Shown: positions 42,915 to 53,700, counted from the stretch's first letter. The stretch is DNA of 64,000 nucleotides from Monodelphis domestica (GCF_027887165.1 NC_077233.1:182837114-182901113), one strand, 5' to 3'. Program-made: numbers and translations. The notes: a model not told the origin generated them from the sequence alone.

Positions 42915-44050
42915 TGCATTTATTAAATACTTTTTTAAAAAAAGTCATATATAGTAGATTTGAAATTTCATGTACAAACATTTTCTCTTCTATTATACAC
43001 AAAAACATTGATTTTAGTTGGAGTTTATTAATGTCAGAATTTTTAAAACATTAAAAAAATAGTCAAAACACTGAGATTTTTCCCTCACATTTGTCAGGTC
43101 TCTGGTCCCCAGGTAAGGGAGAGACACTTTTTTTGGTTGAACTTTCTCCTCCACTTTAACCTCATTTCTTGGCCCTGGGGATGGTAAGGTACAAACTTGT
43201 TCTTTTCATCCAGAGCTGGGATTCCAGGTCACTGGGCAGGTTATCTCAGACCATGGATCTTCCTTTGCTCTCCTCCCTGTTCTATACTATCAACTGGAAA
43301 GAGACTGAGAACAGATTTCCTCTTCTCCCTCCCCCCTCACTCCATCAGTCCTGGACAGTTTACCATTCTGCATGCTGGAAGCCTGAATTGGCTTTCTACC
43401 AAAAGTGGAAGGCAGGCAGGGAGGGAGGGAGGAAGGAAGGAAGGATGCCAACTGGGAGTAGACATTGTAGACACAAATGGCTGTTTACAAACAAAAGTAT
43501 CTCCTTCCTTGGCATCTATAGTCCTTTCCAAAAGAGTGAAATCATTCCTTAAAGTAGGTTCCACTGGACCTAAATTTGGAAAAGCTACAGGGGCAGCCAA
43601 GGATGGTCCCAAGAGGGCCTTTCCTGCTTTGCTCTCAGTGCCCACAAATAACCCTGAGCCCGCCCTGCCCCTACACAGAGCACTATGGTTGGGATCCAGG
43701 GTCAGGGAGGTTTTTCTTTCAAAGTTTAGTAGCTGTCAAAGGTCTATTGACTTTGGCAAGGTGGCCATTGAGGTTTTGAATTGATAGACATAAGCCCGTG
43801 TCCTTGTGGCCTAGACTTTCCCTTAGGTTGGATTCTGTACCAGTATCTGCGCCTCATGGGAGTTAGAGAAGCTTTTGAAATGGAATAGAGGGTTCAAAGT
43901 TCCCTTAGCATTTCAAGGCCCCTAAACCAATTGTACAGAGAACTTTCAGAAATCCTTTAGCCTCAGGTCATATAGATGTGGACCCTCTAACCCTACCATT
44001 CATCTTCCTTCCCAGGTGCTAGGAATGAGGGAATTCTGCCAATATCAAAA
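42915..44050 (-). other. Possible 3' UTR of an unidentified minus-strand gene
   Basis: Repeat-poor, about 1.1 kb. On the minus strand it ends in AT-rich sequence with TGTTTGTACATG, TATATATGAC and a canonical AATAAA (plus-strand TTTATT at 42919-42924), then a short T-rich downstream part. That order is typical of a poly(A) site. ORFs of 195 codons (plus) and 102 codons (minus) cross a (GGAA)n patch at 43405-43445 and show no domain. It could instead be a retrocopy or chance. Confidence 0.28.
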
Positions 44051-44114
44051 TCTCAATGACTTCTGTCAGACCCAGGATTTGGAGGAAGCTACTGGGAGGC
44101 AAGGGATGAATGGG

Positions 44115-44905
44115 CAAATCAGCCAATTCACAAGCATTTTACACCCCTCCTATGTATCAGATTTTGTGCCGGGGTTATAAAGACAAAAATGAAGCAGTCT
44201 GGGCCTCAAGGAGTTTCTAGTCTGTCTGGAGACAACAGGTACATGTAAAAAAATAAAAAGAATAATGCATCCAGGAAGAAAGGATTGGGAAAGTTCCTTC
44301 AGGGACAGACTGGCACTGAGGGCTGCTTAACCAGGAGGTAGATGGGACTCTTGACTGATGGAGAGATCTGAGACTAAGACAATTGGGGGGGGGGGGAGCA
44401 GGAAACTGAAGACAGTGGAGAGAATCCAAACTCAAGGACAATGGGTCTAGAGAGAAGCCATGACATTTTGAAACTCTAACAGGCATTAGCTACAAGGGGA
44501 AAGCTAGTCCCACAACATGTCTCATGAATTTTAGTGTCTGAACCCTCAAATACTACAAAGAACAAGTATATGAAAACTATAGACTTAATAAATTCAAAGT
44601 AACTTTTCAGGAAGGGAGACACTAAAAGTTTAGAATGGGGAAAGGAGGGTTCCCATAAAGGGTATCACTTAGGCAGAGTTGTGCTTGTGAAGGAAATAAG
44701 GGATTTTTAGAGGCAAGAGTGAAGGGGGGAGTGCATTCCAAGCCTAAGGGACAGCCAGAGTTGAATATAAAGGTTCCAAAATGTGTGAGGAACTGTAAGA
44801 AGGCCACTTTGGCTAGATTCAGTCAGACTGAGTTTGCTTTTGATCCTAGAGGCAATAGGGATCCATTGGAACTTAGTAGTGGAATGAAGTGTTCACATTT
44901 GAACA
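44115..44905 (-). repeat. L2 LINE, antisense, long
   Basis: 'cctcctatgtatcagatttt', 'gggcctcaaggagtttctag', 'agttgtgcttgtgaaggaaa', 'gtgcattccaagcctaaggg', 'gaaggccactttggctagat', 'tagggatccattggaactta' follow L2 from 3' UTR into ORF2. The block 44300-44560 is not clearly L2 and includes a 14-base G run near 44384-44397. Confidence 0.75.
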
Positions 44906-46580
44906 TTAAGAACTGACCCCTCCCTCAGATAAATGTCTTAAGAGAAGGGAAGGAATTAAAATGAATTGTAAGCTGGTGGTGCTTTGTTCCAGGGTGCCAA
45001 CTTCTAGAGTGAACACTTACTTCTTCCCCATGGCAACCAATAACTTCTCACAGCAATCTACCTACCTGTACCACCATTATCATAGTACCCCTTTCCTGAG
45101 ATTTACCTTCCTCCCCAATCTCAGTACAACTGTAGCTATAGCAATACTGTCCTTAGGAGCACTGATGTCCCATCTCCTAGCTGATTTCCTAAGTATAATA
45201 ATTCCTATTTATTATCCCATGCCCAATTTATTTTGGTTTTCTCAAATGAGTTATTTATAAAATCTTTAGTATAGCACCTGGCACATGTAGATACTTAATA
45301 TTTGTTTCCTCCCTCTCTGAGCCATAACTGATGAAAATGTGTACTAACTGAGTTATGGTCAAGAATTTATTGGAGGGTGAGTGGTTAGGGAGAGAAAGGA
45401 AATGGAAGAGACTAAAGCTAGAAATGTATGGAGGCCAGTGCCATCTATTTTTCTATCCATAATCATAATGGAAAAGAACAGATCATGAACATAGTTCCTG
45501 CCTGGGACAGTGGCTCTGTTGTCCTCTGAGAGTGCTTGAGGGTCCCTCTAGATACAGGGATATCAAAACTGCCCTCTTTCCAGGGGGGAAGGGGAAGCCC
45601 CTGAAGATGGGGAGTTGAGTAGAGAAGCTAAGGAAAGACATATGCCACTGGCATATGTCATCAGATCTTGTAGCTAAACAGTCCAGTAAACAATCCTGTC
45701 ACTGTGGGCTGTAGCCCCCACCCTGTTCCCACTCAATCTGTCCTCAGAACAGGGTCAGGTCTGTCTTCCCTGAAAAGTGATTAACCCCTTAGGGTTCCAT
45801 GCTATCTTCAACTGAATTTCCCAGTCCCTTTCCTGAAGCCCATTTCACAGATGAACAAAGTAAGGGATTGGGACTAGAAGCCAATATTAGGACAGAAAGT
45901 TGAACAGAACCTCCCTTCCTTTCCTTTTTTCTCCTTGAAGCATTAAGGATGTGGTGGGGGCCAGAAGGAGGTGGGCACACAGCCCTGGGCCTAGGCTACA
46001 TTTTGCAGCTGGAAGTGATAAACCTTCAGGGTGGTTTGGGGGAGTGAATTGGGGGCTGCCTGGGGTTTGGCCAGAGCTGCCAGTTCAGGCCTCAGCATGT
46101 GAGCTGTGTTAGTTTATGATCTGAGAGATACAGGGGGCCCTGGTGCGAGGAGGGGGTTAAGACAACTTTACTCCTCCACTTTTTTCTGTTCCTTCCCCCT
46201 TCCTCTCTTTTATGAGAAGCTCAGGACTCTTGCCAAGCTCAGAATCCTGAGAAACAAGTAGCAGCCTGTCTTGGATCTAAGGTGTGGTGATCCTGGGGAC
46301 TGGAGCTGGGACTGGCTTGGGAGAGGATTGCTTCACTTTGGGACATATTTTTATCTCTCTGTGCCTTCTGTGTGTTCCTCTGCTGTTCTATGGCAAGAAG
46401 AGAAGAAGCAACTCAGTGTCAGAAAGAGGATGAGGATGAGGACCTGAATTGTGGGATTGAGTAGAGTGTACTTGGTAATGTGGGAGAGTACTCTTGGCAG
46501 GGGCTGCAGTTACTCAACTGTGCTTCCCCTTCCCCCCCAACCTTCAGGACTAGGCTTTATTTTTCCCATGAGTAGAGAAA
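44906..46580. other. Unique sequence with a short L2/MIR tail, no gene recognised
   Basis: A short 'tagcacctggcacatgtaga' tail lies at about 45255-45310. The rest (45310-46580) is repeat-free as far as I can see and has G/C-richer parts around 45940-46160. Small ORFs on either strand lack any recognised domain. It may hold regulatory sequence or an exon that I cannot detect. Confidence 0.35.
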
Positions 46581-46581
46581 G

Positions 46582-46800
46582 AATGAGAAGCAGTTTGGCA
46601 TATTGGATAGCTAGCTGGCTTCGGAATCAGGAAGAGTAGGAGTTCAGTATGTCACTGCTTTGTGATTGTATTACCTTGGGCAAGTCATTTAAACTTTCAG
46701 GCAACTCCCAAGACCAACAGAAGTAGAGCAGCATTTGTAGAGGATAGTCCTCATCAGGAGCTCCCTATACCAGGTCTTGGTAAATCAATAAATAAGTAAT
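46582..46800 (+). repeat. Marsupial SINE with 'aggagctccctatacca' tail
   Basis: Sense SINE: 'agcagtttggcatattggat', 'ctggcttcggaatcaggaag', 'attaccttgggcaagtcatt', 'ctttcaggcaactcccaaga' and the distinctive 3' end 'atcaggagctccctatacca'. It shares this tail with 48640-48785. The 3' end differs from MIR, MAR1 and WSINE copies here. Confidence 0.7.
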
Positions 46801-46872
46801 AAGAGACTAGACCTCTCTGCAACCCCCCCTTCCTTTAAATCAGAGCCAGACCCAAAGAATTAGACATTGAAG

Positions 46873-47371
46873 GGCTACTTAACTGGTGGTTGACTGAACA
46901 ATTCATGGTACGTGATTGTGATGAAATACTATTGTGCTCTAGGAAATGATGAACAGAAAATCCTGGGAAGACTCGCATGAATTCATGAAGAGTGAAATGA
47001 GCAGAACCAGGAGCACATTGTACACAGTAAGAGCAATCTTGTATGATGCTCAGCTGTGAGTGACTTAGCTATTCTTAGCAATACAACCACCTAAGACAAT
47101 TCCAGAGGACTCAGAATGGAAAAATATCTTCCTCCGTCAGAGAATGATAGAGTCTGAATGTAAATTGAAGCAGACCATTTTTCATTTTATTTTTTTCATG
47201 GTCTTTTATGTCTTCTTTTTCAATATGATGAACATAGAAATAAATAGCACATGTATAACCAATATCGAATTGCTCCCTATCTCAGGGAGGGAGGATTGAA
47301 TGTAAATTAAAGTGTTTTGAACAAATGCCCCAAATTGTTTTTACATGTAATTGGGAAAAATAAGATTCATT
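46873..47371 (+). repeat. LINE-1 3' end, sense
   Basis: ORF2 C-terminal end and 3' UTR: 'tgatgaaatactattgtgct', 'gagtgaaatgagcagaacca', 'gtacacagtaagagcaatct', 'acaattccagaggactcaga', 'aattgtttttacatgtaatt'. The short direct repeat 'attgaag' occurs at 46866-46872 and 47372-47378 and may be its target-site duplication. Confidence 0.85.
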
Positions 47372-47399
47372 ATTGAAGAGTACAAGGGAGAGAAAAAAA

Positions 47400-47632
47400 T
47401 CAGTCATCCCTTCAAGGCTCGGATGGAGTGCCACCCCTTCCAAAAAGGCTTCTTTGACTATGTCCAATCCCACGGTTTGAAACTCAATAATATTCTGCCT
47501 TGTCGTATCTGACATGGGTTCCCTTCCCAAAATAGGATTTTAAACTTACTGAGGCCAGGGATCACCTCTTCCAGTTCTGTATCCCCTCTGCAGCCCTATA
47601 GTGCCTAGCACAGTGCACACACTAGTAATTCA
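47400..47632 (+). repeat. L2 LINE 3' end, sense
   Basis: 'gagtgccaccccttccaaaa', 'aggcttctttgactatgtcc', 'actgaggccagggatcacct', 'tatagtgcctagcacagtgc' match L2 from the ORF2 end to the 3' UTR. Confidence 0.75.
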
Positions 47633-47639
47633 AGCTGCT

Positions 47640-48590
47640 CTGGGAAAAAAGGCTGGTTAAGCCAAGGTGGAACATGGCTGAACTGGGTTTACAAGCTCAG
47701 AGGAATGCTGGGGCACATGCTCCCCACCCCCACCCCAAGGCTTAGACAGGAAACCCAGGGAAGGGTTTTGTTGTGTTTTCCCTATTCTATGCTGAGATCA
47801 CCATCCTCGACACCTCATAACTCATAGCTGGGACTGGAGAGGGCTGGGAGCAGGAGCAGGATGGCAAAGCTCTCAGTTGGACTCCCCAGAATGCCAAGCC
47901 CAGACCGGGTGTCCAACCTGTGGGCCATGCCAGAAAACCTCAAGGGGGATTCCACTCTCTCCCCATCTTCTTCCTTTCATTTCCCCAATTCCTTCCCCCT
48001 CCCGGAAACCAGAGAGGCTCCAGCCCACCCAGGCACCTGTGACCAATCCTGGCATGTGGTGCTGCCAGCCAGGGACATGAGGACTGCCAGAAATTCCAGA
48101 CCCCTCACGTCTGCCTCTCGACCTAATTTCTCTACCAGATTTAGACCTACTTTTTCCACACTCTCTCAGCACTGGGGAAAGGAGGGTGTGTATATTAGGG
48201 GAAGGGAAATTATTCTCGTCTAAAGAGAACCAACCCTTCCCTGCTTTGATTTTAGCAGGGATTGGGAAGGGATTCTGCAGCTTTAGCCCTGAGTTATTAG
48301 ATATACAGCCTCCTTGGGGTTGGTCAGAACTGGTCATCGGAGCCAACAGAACAGAGGGATGGCTGCCAACTCTGGAGCACCTGGCCAATGTTATCGACAT
48401 GGCAAGACAGCAGGCAATTTAACCCTGAACCACAAGATCATGCGCAGGGAAAACTAAGCCCATTTCAAATTGTAGGAGCAGGGAAAAATCTCAGGGTCAC
48501 AGAAAAACCTCTTCAATTGGGGTCACAAGGTTCGAGTTCTGGTCCTGCCACTTGCCAGCATCATAACATGTTTTAGACCTGGAAGAGTCT
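47640..48590. other. Unique, G/C-richer segment with long ORFs on both strands
   Basis: Repeat-free stretch. The minus strand has a 175-codon ORF (48400-47873, starting MSITLARCSRVGSHPSVLL) and the plus strand a 120-codon ORF (47861-48223, starting MAKLSVGLPRMPSPDRVSN) in the same place. Neither shows a domain, signal peptide or transmembrane segment, and mutual antisense overlap is what GC-rich noncoding DNA often gives. Protein-coding status is unsupported. Confidence 0.3.
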
Positions 48591-48639
48591 TCAGAAATGA
48601 TCTCATCCAACTCATTACTTCAGATGAGGAAAATATTAG

Positions 48640-48785
48640 CTATTCCCTATTAGTAAGTCACTTAACCTCCACTGCAATGCCCTGGGCAATTCTCTAAAAT
48701 GAGAGGTCCTAGAAGTACCAACGCCAAATGGTTCCACACAAGAAGTTCCCTGCACCAATAAAATCACAGGGCCGGAACCTTCTCT
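48640..48785 (+). repeat. Marsupial SINE, 3' half, same family as 46582
   Basis: 'taagtcacttaacctccact', 'ctgggcaattctctaaaatg', 'acaagaagttccctgcacca' and 'ataaaatcacagggccggaa' mirror the order at 46640-46800. Confidence 0.6.
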
Positions 48786-48819
48786 TCTTCACTCTCCTAC
48801 CTCAAAAAGCAATATTACC

Positions 48820-48915
48820 TCTTAGCTATTTCTGCTCTCTGAGCCTCTTATGTAAAAGAAAAGGATTAGAATCGCTGATTTCCAAAGTCTCATCCAGTTC
48901 TAACATTCTGTAGCT
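48820..48915 (+). repeat. MIR-like SINE tail
   Basis: 'ctctgagcctcttatgtaaa', 'gattagaatcgctgatttcc' and 'atccagttctaacattctgt' are the tail block of a sense MIR-type SINE. Confidence 0.6.
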
Positions 48916-49009
48916 CTGGTTGAAGGAGAAAGATAGCACAGGGCATGGGACTTTGGGACTGGTAGTCTGCCCTACGTTGGTGCCCTCAATACAAGGGACT
49001 TGTCATAGT

Positions 49010-49205
49010 ACTGTGACATGGAAAAGAGCTCTGGTTCTTGAGTGAGAAGACCTGGCTTCAAATCCTTCCTATGACACTCAATGTTTGTGGAATCCTGGAC
49101 CAATCTCCGAGTATCGGTTTTCTCGTTTGTAATATTGTAGGGTGAAGAGAGAGACTCAGTATTTCTGAGGTCAGAGGTTTCCCAGCATTATAGGATCTGT
49201 GATCC
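49010..49205 (+). repeat. MIR-like SINE
   Basis: 'tgacatggaaaagagctctg', 'ggcttcaaatccttcctatg', 'gtatcggttttctcgtttgt', 'cagcattataggatctgtga' give a sense SINE of moderate divergence. Confidence 0.7.
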
Positions 49206-49239
49206 AATAAGGAAAGGGAGGAAGAGATCGGGCATACTT

Positions 49240-49380
49240 ATATTTATTTTATTCTTTTCTTTTGCCCCCAATTATGTATAATAATAGTTTCCAACATTTG
49301 GAAAATAATTTTGAGTCTCCAATTCTCTCCCACCTCCACCCCAGGCAAGATGGTTATTTATATTCATTAAAGGTCAAATT
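49240..49380 (-). repeat. LINE-1 3' UTR fragment, antisense
   Basis: 'ttgcccccaattatgtataa', 'aacatttggaaaataatttt', 'gagtctccaattctctccca' correspond to the 3' UTR at 40575-40680. Confidence 0.65.
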
Positions 49381-49739
49381 CCACAGTTTTTAGGAACTGT
49401 CTCTGGGATCCCCTGTATGTCAGGTTGACTGGCCTGCTCTGCTCCGCTTCTTAACTGTCATCCACTCCCCTTCTCACTCCACATCCTCCCTGTCACACAG
49501 TTGTTCCAGGCTTGGGTTTCCTTTTCAGAGGAGGAACACTCTAATAATGGCAGAAGAGAGAACTCATGGGAGTCCTCTGGTTTATCCTCAGCAGCTGGGA
49601 TCCTCTCATCTGATTTGCTGGAACCTCAACCTTCTCTGACACCTGCTTACTCCCCCCACCCCACTATGTACTCTATGATCCAGTGATGCTGGCATTGCAC
49701 GGTTCCTCACACAAGACACTCCATCTCCAGATCCCAGCA
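49381..49739. other. Unique sequence, no gene recognised
   Basis: No repeat recognised. The 61-codon ORF at 49501-49686 has no motif. Confidence 0.3.
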
Positions 49740-50330
49740 TTTTCACTCGCTGTCCCCAATGCCTGATGTACTCTCCCTCTTCCTCTCCACTTTCTGGCTT
49801 CCTCGACTTCCTTCAAATCCTAGCTAAAATTCCTCCTTCTTCATAAAATTTTCCTAATCCCTCTTAATGCCAATGCCTTAACTCTGTGATGATTTCTGAT
49901 TTATCCTGTACATATCCTATTGGTACATTGTTGTTGTTCAGTAGTTTCAGTCATGTCTGACTCTTCATGACCACATTTGCAGTTTTCTTAGCAGAAATCA
50001 CTAGAGTGATTTGCCATTTCCTTCTCCAGCTCATTTAACAAATGAGAAAACTGAGGCATATGGGGGAAGTGACTTGCCCAGAGTCATACAGTTAATACAG
50101 GTCTGAGGTTAGATTTGAATTCAGGTCTTCCTGATTCCAGGTCTGGCACTCTATCCACCATGCCATCTAGCTGCCCTCTTTGTACATAATTGTTTATATG
50201 ATGTCTCTCCCATTAGACTGTGAGCTTCTTGAGAACAGGGAAACTGTCTTTTACCTTTCTTAAAATCTACAGTGCTTAGCATAGTTCCTGGCGCACAGTA
50301 GGCCCTTGATAAATGCTTATTGATGAGCTG
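49740..50330 (+). repeat. L2 LINE 3' end, sense, split by MAR1
   Basis: Left part 49740-49927: 'tcgacttccttcaaatccta', 'gctaaaattcctccttcttc'. Right part 50177-50330: 'gatgtctctcccattagact', 'gtgagcttcttgagaacagg', 'gttcctggcgcacagtaggc'. The pieces are collinear in L2 and separated by an antisense MAR1. Confidence 0.85.
49928..50176 (-). repeat. MAR1 SINE, antisense, inside L2
   Basis: 'gttgttcagtagtttcagtc', 'atgtctgactcttcatgacc', 'gtgatttgccatttccttct', 'gaaaactgaggcatatgggg', 'ggcactctatccaccatgcc', 'atctagctgccctc'. The flanks carry an imperfect direct repeat around 'ttggtacat' and 'tttgtacat'. Confidence 0.9.
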
Positions 50331-50696
50331 ACTTCCCATGGTCACCCTTAAGGTCCTTTCACAAACTGAATGAATTTCCTCTCTGCTTAGCTTTGCAGCT
50401 CCTAGACAGAGCTCTAGAGGTGCAGAAGAATTGTGGGGGAGTAAAGAGAGAAGGACTCTTCCGGGAATCTGGAGGCAGAGAAAGTGGGAGGTCGGAAGCA
50501 CAATTACTTTCTCCCCAGGAGGGAACTGCAAAAGGGGAAAAGATGCCTCCTGGGAGGCCCTTTCTGGGAACAGTAACCTGACCTGGGATTTATGAGAAAT
50601 CTAGATGCCCATAATGAATTGTTGGGAGTGGAAGGAAGAATCTTGGTTCCCAGACAGCCCATTGTGTCAGCCCAAGCTTCCCATCTCCTGGGGTGA
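50331..50696. other. Unique sequence, no gene recognised
   Basis: No repeat recognised. ORFs on both strands (50151-50531 minus, 50393-50581 plus) are unsupported. Confidence 0.3.
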
Positions 50697-50945
50697 TTTT
50701 TTTAAAAAATAGGTTTTTAATTAATACCTTTTGGTTTCACATCACCTAAATCTCCTTCTGTATCCCTCTCAGCCCCACTCCCAGAAAGCCATCTGTTATA
50801 ATAAATCCCTTTTTTAGAAAGATAAAGAGGAAAAAATTCAGCAAAACTGATCAATACATTGAAAATATCTGATATAGGCGATAGCCCTCCCCTGTGGACT
50901 CCCCAGCCTTTGCAAAGGAGTAGGGAGAGACATCTCAGAATTGAG
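50697..50945 (-). repeat. LINE-1 3' UTR, antisense
   Basis: 'ttttaattaataccttttgg', 'tttcacatcacctaaatctc', 'ccagaaagccatctgttata', 'gaggaaaaaattcagcaaaa' match the 3' UTR type at 24965-25210. Confidence 0.8.
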
Positions 50946-51189
50946 ATTACTGGGAGATTGAACTAGCCTCCTCCACCACAAGAGACAGGAGATAGAATGA
51001 GAAGCTGATTTTCTATAATCAATTCTCTCCTTATAAATATAAACTATGTAATAGCTGAATCTCTGAGCTAGAAGGTATTTGGGTTGTAGGGGTTCTGTCC
51101 CTTCCTCCAGGCAGGATCATAAGAAGCCTATCTATTGCTAATAGTTCTGACTTCTAATTCAAAGTCCTTTATTGCTATCTTTTGTTGTT

Positions 51190-51305
51190 AAATAAATTGA
51201 AAAGCACTTATTCAGTTTCTACTATGTGGCAAGCACCTGACAGAAAAAAAGAAAAAGGAAGAAAGAGAAAGAAACAGTTTCAGCCATCAGGAGGTTTACT
51301 TTCTT
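51190..51305 (-). repeat. L2 LINE 3' end, antisense
   Basis: 'aaagcacttattcagtttct', 'actatgtggcaagcacctga' and 'agccatcaggaggtttactt' match the reverse complement of the L2 3' UTR, separated by an A/G-rich stretch (51241-51275). Confidence 0.6.
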
Positions 51306-51329
51306 TCTTCTGTTTGCAACTTATCTTTC

Positions 51330-51665
51330 TTTCTTCCTCCAGTCAGAGAGCCATCCCGCATGATAGAATAGCAACAAATAGAAAAGGGGGAAGAAACAAT
51401 TTAAAACTAGCTGACATATTGATCATTAATTGTAATCCCATTAAAAAAAAACATACCTTTCATCTTAGAATCAATACTGTACATTGGTTTCAAGACAAAA
51501 GAGTCATAAGGGCTAGGCAAAGGGGGTTAAGGGCCCAGGGTCACACAGCTAGGAAGTGTCTGAGGTCAAATTTGAATTCAGGACCTCCTGTCTCTAGGCC
51601 TGGCTCTCAATCCACTGAGTCACCCAGCTGACCCCCTCCTTTTTTTTTTTTTGTAATCCCATTTT
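51330..51665 (-). repeat. LINE-1 3' UTR fragment, antisense, split by a SINE
   Basis: 'ctccagtcagagagccatcc', 'gggggaagaaacaatttaaa' and 'actagctgacatattgatca' resemble the L1 3' UTR at 50780-50880. It is interrupted at 51442. Confidence 0.5.
51443..51652 (-). repeat. tRNA-derived SINE (WSINE1/WALLSI-like), antisense, TSD
   Basis: 'ctttcatcttagaatcaata', 'gcccagggtcacacagctag', 'ttgaattcaggacctcctgt', 'ccactgagtcacccagctga'. The direct repeat 'gtaatcccatt' flanks it exactly (51432-51442, 51653-51663). Confidence 0.92.
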
Positions 51666-51964
51666 TAAAGACCTCCCTACCATCTTCCTCTTGAAAGAGA
51701 TCAATTGCATTGCTTTCCTGGTTCAGTCCCTTCCCAGGTTTATCCTGGAAGCTTCTGGGTCCGTCTTACAACCATTTCCTTGGCTTGGTCACTTGTCCCA
51801 CCTTTTATAGATCATTCTAAAGAGCAGGAAGGATAAGGGCAGGATAGAACTGAGATGAAGGGCTGAAGGGCTCCTTTACAGATTCTCTGGCTTAATATTC
51901 TGATTTTACAGATAAGGGACTGAAGTGCTTTCCTCTCTAAAGTCCCCATCATCGTTCTAAATCT

Positions 51965-52095
51965 TAAGTGAATCTATTTAAGTACCACTCTCCCTTCCAT
52001 TAGAATATAAGTGCATAGGCTGCATTTGGCTTTCAGTCCCCTGCCCATAGCACAGGGCCCGACACATAGTCAATACGTCATAGATGCTCAGAGTT
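51965..52095 (+). repeat. L2 LINE 3' end, sense
   Basis: 'ttccattagaatataagtgc', 'cccctgcccatagcacaggg', 'cccgacacatagtcaatacg' match the L2 3' UTR. Confidence 0.7.
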
Positions 52096-52099
52096 ACAA

Positions 52100-53360
52100 T
52101 TTAAGGAGGTGGTATCTTGGCCGCCAATAGTCTTGGAGATGAAGGTGGTTAGGTTGGAAGGAGAGGGTGTGCAGTCAGTTAGCAGGCGGATTAGCAAAGG
52201 GAAGGCCTTTTCTACTTTTAGGACAATTGCCCCCACACTTCCTGGGGCTCACCCCCATCTCTGATGACGTCCAAGGCTCAGTATCCCTAGAAACACCAGC
52301 GCTGGCCTGAGGCATCCAGCCCCAGGGAGAAGGACGTCAGGCTCCAAGCCCAGCCTTGATGGGGAGAGGCTAAGCAGCCACATGCTTTTCAGAGGGTACC
52401 TCCCCTTGCATACCCTATTCTAAACAGCTTTCAGCCAGACAAGGAGCTCACGCGTGAATGCCAGCCAGTGCCAACGCCCAGTGTCGTTCCTTTGGGAGGG
52501 GAGGGAATTCCAAGCAACTTTGTTGGGGAGAGCCCTGACGGTACACAGAGGATTTCGTTCTTCCATCACATTCTGGGATATGTGACCCAGAGGGAGGTGG
52601 GGGCAGGCGAGAAACAGGAGTGTCTGTGGGAGGGTCTCAGAGAGCCCAATATAGAGAGATACCAAGTTGGCCAAGGTCAAAGAATGTTCTGTATGTTTAG
52701 AGGGGAGGAGAGGGGAGGCAAAGCCCCAAAATAGTCAATTAGGAATTTTAATTGCATGTTTTGCACTCGCCTCTCCCATCCTCCTCAAGTCTTCTCCCCT
52801 CCCGCCCCCCTCCTCTCAGTCCTTCCCCTCTCTCTCTGCCCCTGTGTGTGAGGGGAGACTTGTTCAGTGTGCTCTCAGAACGCACGAGAACAAACAGCCA
52901 GTACTTTGTTTGCTGTGGATGGGCTGACATTTCTGGGCAAGGCCAAAAATGCAGCAGTCTCATTCTGGACTTTCTGTCGCCCTGTCCTGGCTGGGCTGGG
53001 AGGGTAGGGGAGGGGTTCTCTTCGCTCAGTGAAGCAGATACCCTGGCCTCGCCCCGTCCCCTCCTCTTCTCCCCTAGACCCAGAGCCATTTCAATCAGCA
53101 TTAAAAAAAAAAAAAAACTGGGAAGAAGAACGGGTTCCCCTTTGCCCGAGCTAATTTGGAGTTGGGGGCGTGGAGGAGTGTACAAGAGGGGTGGAAAGAA
53201 TTACTTCGAGCAAGGGCAGCCCAAGTCTTGGCCCTCTTGTGGCTGTAGCCCTTCTGAGCTGTCTCTACTCCTCAGTCCATTCATTTCTGTTGATTCTTTC
53301 CACAACTGCCTTATTTTCCTCCATAGGATTCTTTAGGGGAACTCATTCAAACAAAATCTG
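52100..53360. other. Unique, G/C-richer segment; candidate regulatory DNA
   Basis: The longest clean stretch of the right half. CRE-like sites TGACGTCC (52264) and GACGTCAG (52333), an AGGTCAAAG nuclear-receptor half-site context near 52673, and 'cagtactttgtttgctgtgg' near 52900 occur. A C/T-rich part covers 52765-52850. ORFs of 145-194 codons in opposite frames come from the C/T-rich and G/A-rich composition. No exon can be supported. Confidence 0.3.
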
Positions 53361-53369
53361 ACTAAACAA

Positions 53370-53520
53370 AAATGTATTAAGTACCTACTATGTGCTAGAT
53401 ACAGTGAAGCAAGGGGGATATAAAGATAAAAAAGGGTTTCCACCCTCTAGGAGATTGAAGAGCAGAGAGAATGGAGCAATATGGGCAAAGAGAAACAAAT
53501 GCAAATAAATACAAAGTAGG
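53370..53520 (-). repeat. L2 LINE 3' region, antisense
   Basis: 'tattaagtacctactatgtg', 'ctagatacagtgaagcaagg', 'ccaccctctaggagattgaa' and following A-rich sequence match antisense L2. Confidence 0.65.
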
Positions 53521-53524
53521 AGCC

Positions 53525-53700
53525 TAGGTCTAGAGCTGGAAGGGAACTAGAAGGTCATCTACTCCAGGCCCTTCATTTGACAGATGAGGAAATTGAGATC
53601 TAGAGGTGACTTTCCCAAACTTTCCCATAGGTTACAAGTCACAGATCTAAGATCCGAACCATTTCTTGTGCCTCTGAGTTCAGTGTTCTTTTCACTGTAC
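53525..53700 (-). repeat. MIR-like SINE, antisense
   Basis: 'agctggaagggaactagaag', 'ttgacagatgaggaaattga', 'ttcccataggttacaagtca', 'ttcagtgttcttttcactgt' give an antisense SINE. Confidence 0.7.

Noticed and set aside
43197-43784. 195-codon plus-strand ORF
   Set aside because: Crosses a GGAA patch, has no recognisable domain, and the region looks more like a minus-strand 3' UTR.
44384-44397. G-run as quadruplex
   Set aside because: A single homopolymer run of 14 G; could form a structure but gives no sign of function. Similar C-runs at 6145, 30476 and 37256 were treated alike.
52748-53336. ORFs of 145 and 194 codons in opposite directions
   Set aside because: Driven by C/T-rich and G/A-rich composition; Pro/Ser/Leu strings, no homology recognised.
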